Of a stretch of 6,223 nt of DNA, positions 1 to 6,223 are shown in pieces. The stretch covers positions 1-6,223 of the forward strand of contig JBFIHZ010000262.1 in assembly GCA_041601535.1 (NCBI GenBank), given 5' to 3'. The notes below the pieces were generated by a model, which was not told where the DNA came from, searched no databases, and saw only the letters and a program-made list of their open reading frames with translations. The stretch is from JBFIHZ01 sp041601535. Lineage in GTDB: Bacteria; Pseudomonadota; Gammaproteobacteria; Xanthomonadales; SZUA-36. The first letter of the stretch is position 1; the number at the start of each line of letters is the position of its first letter. The position numbers were made by a program, and so were the translations under genes.

Positions 1-1
1 C

Positions 2-532
2 GACACGCTGGCCCTGGGCGGACTCACGCTGCAGGTGCTGGAAACGCCGGGCCACACCCCCGACAGCATCACCTACCTGGTCGGTGATGCTGCGTTTATT
101 GGTGACACGCTGTTTGCCCCGTCGCACGGTACCGCGCGCTGCGACTTTCCCGGCGGTGATGCCGGTGAGTTGTACGACAGCATCACCCGCTTGCACGCCC
201 TGCCCGACGACACCCGGCTGTTCCTGTGCCACGACTATCCGGCGGAGGGCAATAAACCGCAGTGTGAAGTCTCGGTGCGCGACTCGCGCCAGCACAATAT
301 TCACCTGCAGGCGGCGGCCGACCGGGACAGCTATATCGCGCTGCGGCAGCAACGCGATGCCAAGCTGGGTATGCCACGCCTGATCATGCCGGCCCTGCAG
401 GTTAATATCCGTGCCGGCCGGGCGCCGCAGCCGCGGGACAACGGCCGGCATTACCTGTTACAGCCGTTTAATCACAGCATGGCCGAACTGACCGGCCAGA
501 ACAAAAAAACCGAAGAAACCGAAAAAACATAG
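2..532 (+). CDS. MBL-fold persulfide dioxygenase-like protein (Blh/ETHE1 type), C-terminal part
   Basis: The open frame enters from the left edge, so the N-terminal part, which should carry the HxHxDH metal motif, is not visible; 176 residues and a TAG stop remain. Counting from the first full codon, His18 in TPGHTPDS and Asp35 in GDTLF are the expected metal ligands of the fold. A Gly-Thr-Ala-Arg-Cys-Asp-Phe-Pro-Gly-Gly stretch (residues 43-52), His77 in CHDY and a later VNIRAG segment are typical of Blh-type proteins rather than glyoxalase II. Family members bind one iron and oxidise glutathione persulfide to sulfite and glutathione in the cytoplasm. The extreme C-terminus is a Lys/Glu/Thr tail encoded by A-runs, which also supply the U-tract of an opposing terminator. 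The gene converges on the RND operon, so it is not cotranscribed with it. A hydrolase role cannot be fully excluded without the N-terminus. Confidence 0.87.
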   Translation, partial: DTLALGGLTLQVLETPGHTPDSITYLVGDAAFIGDTLFAPSHGTARCDFPGGDAGELYDSITRLHALPDDTRLFLCHDYPAEGNKPQCEVSVRDSRQHNIHLQAAADRDSYIALRQQRDAKLGMPRLIMPALQVNIRAGRAPQPRDNGRHYLLQPFNHSMAELTGQNKKTEETEKT

Positions 533-549
533 GCACCGGACCCGGCGCC
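522..549 (-). terminator. Putative Rho-independent terminator of the rhodanese-RND operon
   Basis: Read on the minus strand, GGCGCCG (549-543) pairs with CGGTGCC (538-532) across a four-base loop, giving seven pairs including one G-U wobble. Four bases later comes a run of six T (527-522), and a second run of seven T lies at 509-503. It lies about 40 bases past the adaptor stop codon. The stem begins at the last base of the convergent gene's stop codon, and the T-run is inside that gene. On the plus strand the same stem has an A-C mismatch and no T-run, so it should act mainly on the minus-strand transcript. Confidence 0.55.
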
Positions 550-587
550 GCGGCACACCGCAGCGAGGGCCGCTCAGACGAACTGGC

Positions 588-1658
588 TCACTGGCCCTGT
601 GGCGGGCTCAGCAACAGCGTGTCGCCCACCTCGAGGCCGGCCAGAACTTCGCGCCCCTGTTCACCAAAATCACGCCCCAGGCGGACAAAGCGCCGTTCGG
701 CCTGCCCATCCTGCCACAGCCACACCGCGTCCAGCTGCCCCAGGGTGACAATGCTGGCGGCCGGTATCAGCAGGCGTTCCTGCTCGCCGGTGGGAATCAG
801 CAGGCGGGCATACATGCCGGGCAATAATTGCTCCTGGTAGTCGATCCGCGCCTTCACCAGGAAACTGCGCGAACCGGGGTCCGCAGCAGGCACCAGTTCC
901 TCGATGTGCGCCGGCAGGGTCAGGCCCAGCACCGGCACTTCCACGTCCAGCGCCTGGTCCAGCCGCAAGGGCAGCGCCAGGCTTTCACGCACCGGCGCTT
1001 CAATGCGCAGGGACAGCGGGTTGTACAGCGTCAGCAGGCGCTCGCCGGGAGAAGCGGTATCACCGGGTTCAGCGAAGCGGTCCACCACCCGGCCATCGAA
1101 CGGCGAGCGGATTTCCGTGTAGCTGATGGCGATTTCAGCCTCTTCGGCCGCGCGCCGGGCCGAAGCCAGGTCGGCACTGAGGGCATCGTGGCTGGCGCGG
1201 GCCTCGTCCAGCACGGCCACCGCCACCAGGCCTTGTTGCTGTAATTGTTCGGCCCGCTGCAGCGCCTGCCGGGCCTCGGTCAGCCGGGCGGAAATGGAAC
1301 GCACGCGCTGCTGTGCTTGCGACAGGCGGGATTCCAGTTCTGAGCTTTCCAGCCGCAGCAGTAACTGGCCGGCCTGCACGCTGTCACCCGCCCGCACCTC
1401 GATGCGGGTGATGCGGGCAATGATGCGCGACGAAATGGTGGTGGTCTGGCGCGCACCGATGGTGGCCGGGACCGGTTCGCTGACCGCGACTCGGGCCGGC
1501 GCCACGATATGGGTTGGGCCGGGCGCCGCCGCCTGGCTGGGCGCGGACCGCCCGGGAGCAACCTTGTGATGGAAACTGCCGGCCATCCAGGCAATGATCA
1601 GCAGCAGGGCCGCTACCGCGGCCAATGGAATCAGCCATCGTTTAACCAATGCGTTCAT
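588..1658 (-). CDS. RND efflux periplasmic adaptor subunit (membrane fusion protein, HlyD/AcrA-like)
   Basis: This 356-residue protein has the full adaptor layout and usual length. Residues 8-27 are a hydrophobic N-terminal anchor with no lipobox cysteine, so it is probably membrane-anchored rather than a lipoprotein. The two lipoyl half-motifs lie at about 73-104 (with VRAGDSVQAGQ) and 178-212 (with IRSPFDGRVVDRFAEPGD). Between them, about 105-175 is a Gln/Ala/Arg/Glu-rich helical hairpin predicted to form a coiled coil. The beta-barrel (about 214-290, with LLPGMYARL) and a membrane-proximal domain to the C-terminus follow. Adaptors bridge an inner-membrane RND pump to an outer-membrane channel. 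Its ATG overlaps the pump's TGA by four bases, so translation is likely coupled; only a weak AAGAG lies upstream. It is the last gene of the operon. The substrate cannot be read from the sequence. Confidence 0.93.
   Translation of the reverse strand: MNALVKRWLIPLAAVAALLLIIAWMAGSFHHKVAPGRSAPSQAAAPGPTHIVAPARVAVSEPVPATIGARQTTTISSRIIARITRIEVRAGDSVQAGQLLLRLESSELESRLSQAQQRVRSISARLTEARQALQRAEQLQQQGLVAVAVLDEARASHDALSADLASARRAAEEAEIAISYTEIRSPFDGRVVDRFAEPGDTASPGERLLTLYNPLSLRIEAPVRESLALPLRLDQALDVEVPVLGLTLPAHIEELVPAADPGSRSFLVKARIDYQEQLLPGMYARLLIPTGEQERLLIPAASIVTLGQLDAVWLWQDGQAERRFVRLGRDFGEQGREVLAGLEVGDTLLLSPPQGQ
1655..1658 (-). other. ATGA stop/start overlap coupling pump and adaptor
   Basis: On the minus strand the four bases ATGA contain both the adaptor's ATG (1658-1656) and the pump's TGA (1657-1655). 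Together with the weak Shine-Dalgarno sequence before the adaptor, this points to translational re-initiation and fixed stoichiometry of the two subunits. Confidence 0.85.
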
Positions 1659-4600
1659 GGGTTGTGGTCTCTTGCCATGGAGTTGGATCCACCGGCCGCG
1701 GGAGCGGCGGTAATGGGGCTGGTTGCTGGGCCAGTAACTGGGGTGGCACCGCGGTCAAACACCAGCAGGTACACCACCGGCACAACCAGCAGGGTGAACG
1801 CGGTGGACGATAAAATGCCAAAAATAATCGCCAGTGCCAAACCGCTGAACACCGGGTCGAGAATGATGATGAGGTTACCCAGCATGGTGGTCCCGGCCGT
1901 CAGCAGCACCGGCCGCATACGCACCGCGCCAGCCTGAACCAGGGCTTCCCGCATGGCCAGCCCGCTGGCGCGCGCCTGGCTGATGAATTCCACCAGGATC
2001 AGCGAGTTGCGCACCACGATGCCGGCCAGCGCGATCATGCCGATCATGGCGGTCGCGGTGAACAGCACCGGATCGGGTGCGCCGGCCACGCTGCGCTCGC
2101 CCACCAGGTTCATCAGCCAGAAACCGGGCATGATGCCGATGACGGTCAGGGGAATGGACGACATGATGATCAGCGACAGCGCGGTGGACGCCGTCTGCAC
2201 GCGCAACACGATGAAAATGGCCAGCAACGCAAAGGCAAAAGCCAGCCCCATGTCGCGGAATACCCGGATGGTGATACGCCACTCGCCTTCACCTGCCCAA
2301 TTGAGCGAGATGCCGGGCGGCAAGGCCCAGGAATCACCGCCGCCGGCATTCAGGAAGCTGCGGCTCTGCCACGGCCGGAGGTCTTCTGCTGTGCGCGGGT
2401 CGGCGGCAGCGGCTGAACGGGGCCGGCCAGCGTCATCGGCAGCAGACCGGAGGTCGGCATTGATATCGGTAATCACCTCGGCCGGGGTGCGCCCCGACAG
2501 CTCGGCCGTCACGTAGACCACCGGCCGTAGATCCTTGCGGTGGATGGCACGGTCCGCCCAGCCCGTTTCAAATGAACCCAGTTCACCCAGCGGCACCAGC
2601 GGTTGCGCCGCGCTGTCCAGGCCGCCCGGCGTGGTGCGCTGCACGATATCCGGCCGGCCTTTCACCTGCAGGCGCAGAAAGTCATGGGTCGATGCCCGCG
2701 CCGACTCGGGCAGGCGCAATTCAATCGGCAGGGGCCGCGATTCGCGCGGCAGCTGCAGGTAGCCGGCCACCAGGCCCTGGTTGGCCATGTTCAGGGTGGT
2801 ATTGATGTCTTCGGTGGCCACCCCGGACAGTGCCGCCTTGGGCTTATCGGTGACAAAGCGCAGGCGCTGTTGCGGCGCTTCCACGGTAGAGTCCACATCG
2901 ACCACGTGCGGCTCGCGGGCCAGGCGCTGCATCAGCACAGCGGCAGCCTGTTGCAGGTCTGCATACGGCGCCAGGTCCTCGGCATACAGCTCGGCGACCA
3001 GCGTGCTGAGCACCGGCGGCCCGGGCGGTACCTCGACCACCTTGATCTGCACACCCCCCGTCAACAGCGGCTGCAGGGCCTCGCGCAGCCGCAGCACCAC
3101 GGCGTGTGACTGATGTTCGCGGTCACTTTTGTCCACCAGCGTCAGGCGGATGTCGGCCAGGTGTGGTGCCTCGCGCTGATAGTAACGCCGCACCATGCCA
3201 TTGAAATCGATCGGCGAGGCCAGCCCGACAAACGCGGCGCTGGCATGCACCTCGGGCAGCGAGCGGGCAATGCGGGATGCCTGGCGGGCCACCGCGGCGG
3301 TGTGTTCCAGGCTGCTGGATTCGGGCATGTCGATCAATAGCTGGATTTCATTCTTGTTGTCATAAGGCAATAGCTTGAGCGGCACCCAGCGCAGCGCCGG
3401 CAGGCAGGCAGCCAGTACGAACAGCAACAGCACCAGCCACAGCACCGCTTTGGCGCGGCCGCGGTGCAGCAATACCGGCTCCAGCAGCCGGCGGTAAAGC
3501 CGCAGCAGACCCGGGTCCGCGGCCAGGTCATTGTGTTGCGCAGCCGTCGCCGGGTGGGGCTGGCCGGCCGTGATGGCCTTTGGCTTCAGTATTTTACTGG
3601 CCAGCCACGGGGTCACCAGGAAAGCCACCCCGGTCGACATGATCACGCTGACCGGTACGTTGAATGCCATCGGCGCCATATACGGGCCCATCATGCCGGT
3701 GATAAATGCCAGTGGCACAAAGGCCAGCACAATGGTTAGCGTGGACATCAGCAAGGGAATGCGAATTTCATGGATCGCCGCGCCAATGCGCTCGCGCAGA
3801 TCACCGCCGGCCTTGCGCAAATAGCGTTCGATATTGTCGACCCCGGTGATCGGGTCATCCACCAGCAAACCCAGGGACAGAATCAACGCGAACAGGGTGA
3901 CGCGGTTGATGGTATAGCCAAAGGCCAGGTCCAGCGCCAGCGTGAAGCCATAGCAGATTGGCACCGCCAGGCCGACCACCAGCGCCGGGCGCAAGCCCAG
4001 AAACACTCCGATAAACACCACCACGGTGACGATGGCGAAACCCAGGCTGGAGGCCAGGTTGTTGACCTTCTCATTGGCCGTCTGGCCGTAGTCGCGCAAC
4101 ACCTCAACGTGAACCTCGGGCGGCAACCAGGCAGCGCGCAGTTCCGCCAGCCGCTGATGCACGGCCCGCGCCACGCTGACCGCATTGCTGCCGCGCTGCT
4201 TGGCCACGCTTATGGCCACCATCGGATGGGGGCCGCTGTCGGAGCCGGAAAACTCCAGCCAGGTGAAGTGATGTGTTTCGGACGGCCCGTCCTGTACATC
4301 GGCCACATCGCGCAGGAACACCGGTATGCCATCGATGATGTTGACCGGCAAACCCAGCAGATCGTCCGTGCTGCTGAGAAAGTCACCGCTCTGCAGCTCG
4401 ATCGATTCGTTCTGATACGTCCAGTTACCCGCATCCTGCAGCAGGTTTGAAAGTTGCAGCGCGCGGACCACCTCGATGGCGCTGGTTCTGCGTGCCGCCA
4501 TGCTTTCCGGCCTGAGCAGCACACGCACGGTGCGGGGGCGGCCGCCGGTGACATTCACCTGGCTGGTCTGGGCAATACCCTGTATCGAGGTGGAAAGCTC

Positions 4601-5119
4601 CTCGGCCATGCGGCGCAGGGCGTAGTCGTCGTACAGCGCCGGCTGATCACTCCACAGCGCCAGCAGCAGTATGGGCACATCATCCACCTCCACCGGCCGC
4701 AACAACCAGTCACCCACCACGCCGGGCATTTGGTCCTGGTTGGAATAAAGCTTGTTGTAGGTGTTAAGGATGGCCTCTTCGCGGTCTTCGCCCACGTAAA
4801 ACCGCAAGGTGACGGCGGCGTGGCCCCGGTGGCTGCTGGAATACACGTGCTCAATGCCGGGTATCTGCGTCAGCAGCTTTTCTACCGGAATGGTTACCTG
4901 GCGGCTGACCTGTTCGGCGCTGAGGCCGGGCGCGGAAACCAGCACATCGATCATCGGCACGACGATTTGCGGCTCTTCCTCACGCGGGGTCAGGAACAAA
5001 GCCAAAGTGCCCAGGGCAACAGCCAGCGCAAACAGGCTCAGCGGGATGCCGCCCCGCAGTGCCCGCATCACCCAGCGGCTGACAAAACCCGCGCCGCTGC
5101 TCTCCCCTTGTGGTTGCAT
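1655..5119 (-). CDS. RND efflux transporter permease subunit (AcrB/ACR_tran family)
   Basis: This 1154-residue protein has the length and duplicated topology of an RND pump. TM1 is at about 24-44, a large periplasmic domain follows to about 350, TM2-TM6 lie at 355-510, TM7 at 556-574, a second periplasmic domain runs to about 950, and TM8-TM12 lie at 957-1121. Early residues REEEPQIVVPMIDV after TM1 are typical of the family. TM4 carries the proton-relay pair Asp421-Asp422 in GLLVDDPITGVDNIERYL. TM10 reads GIVVRNSLILVEF, with Arg1037 where AcrB has Lys940. These features mark an active proton-driven exporter, more like the broad HAE-type pumps than CusA heavy-metal pumps. A GGTGAGG Shine-Dalgarno (5134-5128) sits eight bases before the ATG. 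The gene follows the rhodanese by 24 bases and overlaps the adaptor. Residues about 889-932 form an unusual Ala/Arg/Asp-rich insert. The substrate is unknown; sulfur compounds are an inference from neighbours. Confidence 0.95.
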   Translation of the reverse strand: MQPQGESSGAGFVSRWVMRALRGGIPLSLFALAVALGTLALFLTPREEEPQIVVPMIDVLVSAPGLSAEQVSRQVTIPVEKLLTQIPGIEHVYSSSHRGHAAVTLRFYVGEDREEAILNTYNKLYSNQDQMPGVVGDWLLRPVEVDDVPILLLALWSDQPALYDDYALRRMAEELSTSIQGIAQTSQVNVTGGRPRTVRVLLRPESMAARRTSAIEVVRALQLSNLLQDAGNWTYQNESIELQSGDFLSSTDDLLGLPVNIIDGIPVFLRDVADVQDGPSETHHFTWLEFSGSDSGPHPMVAISVAKQRGSNAVSVARAVHQRLAELRAAWLPPEVHVEVLRDYGQTANEKVNNLASSLGFAIVTVVVFIGVFLGLRPALVVGLAVPICYGFTLALDLAFGYTINRVTLFALILSLGLLVDDPITGVDNIERYLRKAGGDLRERIGAAIHEIRIPLLMSTLTIVLAFVPLAFITGMMGPYMAPMAFNVPVSVIMSTGVAFLVTPWLASKILKPKAITAGQPHPATAAQHNDLAADPGLLRLYRRLLEPVLLHRGRAKAVLWLVLLLFVLAACLPALRWVPLKLLPYDNKNEIQLLIDMPESSSLEHTAAVARQASRIARSLPEVHASAAFVGLASPIDFNGMVRRYYQREAPHLADIRLTLVDKSDREHQSHAVVLRLREALQPLLTGGVQIKVVEVPPGPPVLSTLVAELYAEDLAPYADLQQAAAVLMQRLAREPHVVDVDSTVEAPQQRLRFVTDKPKAALSGVATEDINTTLNMANQGLVAGYLQLPRESRPLPIELRLPESARASTHDFLRLQVKGRPDIVQRTTPGGLDSAAQPLVPLGELGSFETGWADRAIHRKDLRPVVYVTAELSGRTPAEVITDINADLRSAADDAGRPRSAAAADPRTAEDLRPWQSRSFLNAGGGDSWALPPGISLNWAGEGEWRITIRVFRDMGLAFAFALLAIFIVLRVQTASTALSLIIMSSIPLTVIGIMPGFWLMNLVGERSVAGAPDPVLFTATAMIGMIALAGIVVRNSLILVEFISQARASGLAMREALVQAGAVRMRPVLLTAGTTMLGNLIIILDPVFSGLALAIIFGILSSTAFTLLVVPVVYLLVFDRGATPVTGPATSPITAAPAAGGSNSMARDHNP

Positions 5120-5143
5120 TACGCCTGCCTCACCGGCTCACCG

Positions 5144-5578
5144 CTACTGCGGTTCGACAGAGCCGGTATCCTCCACGGGTGGGGCGCTGGCATCGGCCGC
5201 CTGGCCGGCCGCCTGCATGGCCTCGTGAAAACCGCCGGCATTGCTGACCTGGGTGTAACCCTGGTCGCGCAAAGCATCCAGAGCAAGGCCTGCGCGCCTG
5301 CCGGTGCGGCAATAGAGAAAGATTTGCTGGTTTTTTTCCAGCCCCAGGGCAGTTACGCCACTGACAATATCCGTATGGGGAATATGAATGGCCAGCCCGA
5401 CGTGCCCGGCGGCAAACTCTTCGGCGCTGCGCACATCAATCCACACCGCCTTATCCGTTCCCGCCGGGTCTGCAATTTCCTGACCAGCAACTGCCGGTGA
5501 GACGGTCAGCATCAGGGAGATCAGCAGGATGCAGCTTGCCACCCTGCCGGACCGAAAGAAAAATATTCCTGGATACAT
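5144..5578 (-). CDS. Exported single-domain rhodanese (PspE-like sulfurtransferase)
   Basis: This 144-residue protein begins with a basic and hydrophobic signal peptide (h-region about 16-27) with a likely cleavage site AVA|GQ after residue 31, which places it in the periplasm. The mature part is one rhodanese domain: WIDVRSAEEFAAGHV (46-60), HIPH (65-68), the active-site loop CRTGRRAG with nucleophile Cys90, and the closing NAGGFHEA (113-120). Such proteins carry sulfane sulfur on the cysteine and move it between thiosulfate or persulfides and acceptors such as cyanide or thiols. The C-terminal 20 or so residues are an acidic, Ala/Pro-rich tail outside the domain. AGGAG (5589-5585) lies six bases before the ATG. 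It is the first gene of the operon with the RND pump and adaptor, which suggests, but does not prove, a periplasmic sulfur-handling role tied to the pump. Confidence 0.93.
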   Translation of the reverse strand: MYPGIFFFRSGRVASCILLISLMLTVSPAVAGQEIADPAGTDKAVWIDVRSAEEFAAGHVGLAIHIPHTDIVSGVTALGLEKNQQIFLYCRTGRRAGLALDALRDQGYTQVSNAGGFHEAMQAAGQAADASAPPVEDTGSVEPQ

Positions 5579-5629
5579 AATCAGCTCCTATATCCCTGAC
5601 GGTAACCCCTGGAGTGTAACGTGTACAAA

Positions 5630-5645
5630 TGGCCGTAAAAGGCCA
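5630..5645. repeat. Short inverted repeat in the operon leader
   Basis: TGGCC and GGCCA flank a six-base loop, forming a five-pair hairpin about 50 bases upstream of the rhodanese start. It could be a protein-binding site or a leader-RNA stem. GGCC-containing repeats arise easily by chance in GC-rich DNA, so confidence is low. Confidence 0.25.
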
Positions 5646-5707
5646 ACCGGCAGCCCCTGGCGGGCCAGCGGTAACACAGGCGGGTGCAAGCTGCTGCGAT
5701 CGCCATT

Positions 5708-5736
5708 AATATAAGCAGTTAAAATGCTGTTGGCCA
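5708..5736 (-). promoter_or_regulatory. Candidate sigma-70-type promoter for the rhodanese-RND operon
   Basis: On the minus strand TGGCCA (5736-5731) is a four-of-six match to the -35 box, and TATATT (5713-5708) a five-of-six match to the -10 box, with 17 bases between them. Transcription would begin near 5700 and leave a leader of about 120 bases before the rhodanese ATG. This is the best promoter-like pair seen by eye in the region, but it is not proven. Confidence 0.35.
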
Positions 5737-5785
5737 TGATGCGAATCAATCGGTCAGTATACAACCCCGTTAACCAATCACCCGC

Positions 5786-5789
5786 AAGG
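5786..5789 (+). promoter_or_regulatory. Shine-Dalgarno that fixes a GTG start
   Basis: AAGG lies eight bases before the GTG at 5798. In that frame a TAA stop occurs at 5771-5773 and no ATG, GTG or TTG lies between it and 5798. This GTG is therefore the first possible start, and it keeps the whole Tat signal peptide. Confidence 0.6.
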
Positions 5790-5797
5790 CCATTTCC

Positions 5798-6223
5798 GTG
5801 AGCAAGATCCAGCGACCCGATCCGACGCACCCACAGCGGGTTCAAGCCCCCGGCGACACGCCGCAGGTGCACGATCAGCCGGCATCCTCACACCCGCCGA
5901 CCAGACTGTCGCGCCGCGGCTTTCTGGCGGGCAACGGCTATGCAGCCCTGATGTCGGCGCTGGGATCAGCCATGCCGTTCGCGCGGTTCCTGCCGGCCGG
6001 CCTGGCACCGGCAGCCTGGGCGCAAAGCGAAGCCGCAGCGGCCCTGCCCGGCAAGCAAGGCCTGGTGTTGCTGAACGACCGCCCGCTGAATGCGGAGACA
6101 CCGGCCTGGTTGCTGGACGATGCGGTGACTCCGGCAGAGCACATGTTTGTCCGTAACAACGGTCTGCCGCCTGCGGCGGTTGGCGACCCCTCAAGCTGGA
6201 CCCTGGAAGTTGCCGGTGAGTCC
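5798..6223 (+). CDS. Sulfite-oxidase-family molybdopterin oxidoreductase, Tat-exported, N-terminal part
   Basis: The first 142 residues are present; the right edge cuts the gene. Translation starts at a GTG. An unusually long polar n-region of about 37 residues precedes the twin-arginine motif SRRGFLAG (38-45), a weakly hydrophobic stretch and a likely cleavage site AWA|QS after residue 75. Export by Tat fits a protein folded around a cofactor before secretion. The mature start KQGLVLLNDRPLNAETP, then LLDDAVTPAEHMFVRNNGLPP and a WTLEVAGE strand, is the characteristic beginning of the sulfite oxidase/SorA/SorT/SoxC molybdopterin domain. Family members oxidise sulfite to sulfate in the periplasm and pass electrons to cytochrome c. 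The molybdenum-binding cysteine lies beyond the window. It is divergent from the rhodanese operon. A role on another substrate, as known for some relatives, remains possible. Confidence 0.85.
   Translation, partial: MSKIQRPDPTHPQRVQAPGDTPQVHDQPASSHPPTRLSRRGFLAGNGYAALMSALGSAMPFARFLPAGLAPAAWAQSEAAAALPGKQGLVLLNDRPLNAETPAWLLDDAVTPAEHMFVRNNGLPPAAVGDPSSWTLEVAGES

Larger units (their letters stand above)
5579..5797. promoter_or_regulatory. Divergent intergenic control region
   Basis: These 219 bases separate two genes that are transcribed away from each other and hold no credible gene. The half near the rhodanese (5579-5700) is GC-rich with several short inverted repeats. The half near the molybdoenzyme has an AT-rich island (5705-5725) and further AT-rich patches. 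Both transcripts must start here, so shared regulation of the two sulfur-related genes is plausible. I could not recognise a known operator; no clear ATTC/GAAT-type BigR/SqrR-like palindrome was seen. Confidence 0.6.

Noticed and set aside
566..598. AGGGCC and GGCCCT inverted pair as a plus-strand terminator for the dioxygenase-like gene
   Set aside because: The loop is 21 bases, no T-run follows, and the right arm lies inside the adaptor gene. It is likely chance in GC-rich DNA.
3770..4450. A 226-codon plus-strand open frame opposite the pump
   Set aside because: It is low in hydrophobic structure, rich in Gln/His/Arg and antisense to conserved pump segments including TM4, so it is a shadow of the real gene.
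4454..5500. A 348-codon plus-strand open frame opposite the pump and rhodanese
   Set aside because: Its translation is His/Gln/Gly-rich with no recognisable domain, and it lies antisense to two proteins with strong family motifs. It is a shadow frame typical of GC-rich coding DNA.
5531..5542. Val-Ala-Ser-Cys (residues 13-16) as a lipobox in the rhodanese
   Set aside because: The hydrophobic segment follows this cysteine instead of preceding it, and a good signal peptidase I site (AVA|GQ) lies at residue 31.
5730..5763. Plus-strand promoter with TTGGCC and TATACA boxes for the molybdoenzyme
   Set aside because: The spacing is 22 bases, too long for a sigma-70 promoter, and no better-spaced pair was found by eye. 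A promoter must exist here but cannot be placed.
5778..6194. Minus-strand open frame opposite the molybdoenzyme start
   Set aside because: The plus strand encodes a clear Tat signal and sulfite oxidase motifs in the same bases; the minus-strand product is Pro/Arg/Ala-rich with no domain.

Overview
The window is GC-rich, densely coding DNA, most like a chromosomal segment of a proteobacterium. A gammaproteobacterium is my best guess from protein style; the species cannot be named from the sequence. There are five genes. Two are cut by the window edges, and the three complete ones form a single minus-strand operon.

Layout, left to right: (1) 2-532 (+), the C-terminal part of a metallo-beta-lactamase-fold protein of the Blh/ETHE1 persulfide dioxygenase type; its start lies outside the window. 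(2) 533-587, a short convergent gap holding a hairpin that, read on the minus strand, runs into a U-tract lying inside the tail of gene 1. (3) 588-1658 (-), a periplasmic adaptor (membrane fusion protein) of an RND efflux system. (4) 1655-5119 (-), the large RND inner-membrane pump, overlapping the adaptor by ATGA. (5) 5144-5578 (-), a small exported single-domain rhodanese that heads the operon. (6) 5579-5797, a 219-base divergent promoter region. (7) 5798-6223 (+), the first 142 residues of a Tat-exported sulfite-oxidase-family molybdopterin enzyme, cut by the right edge.

Three of the five genes belong to families that act on reduced sulfur: glutathione persulfide oxidation to sulfite, sulfane-sulfur transfer, and sulfite oxidation. 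A pump-adaptor pair sits in the same operon as the rhodanese. The simplest reading is a sulfur oxidation or detoxification locus with a dedicated RND pump. The substrate of the pump, and any functional link between pump and sulfur enzymes, are inferences from neighbourhood. No outer-membrane channel gene, regulator gene, RNA gene, mobile element or CRISPR array is visible in the window.
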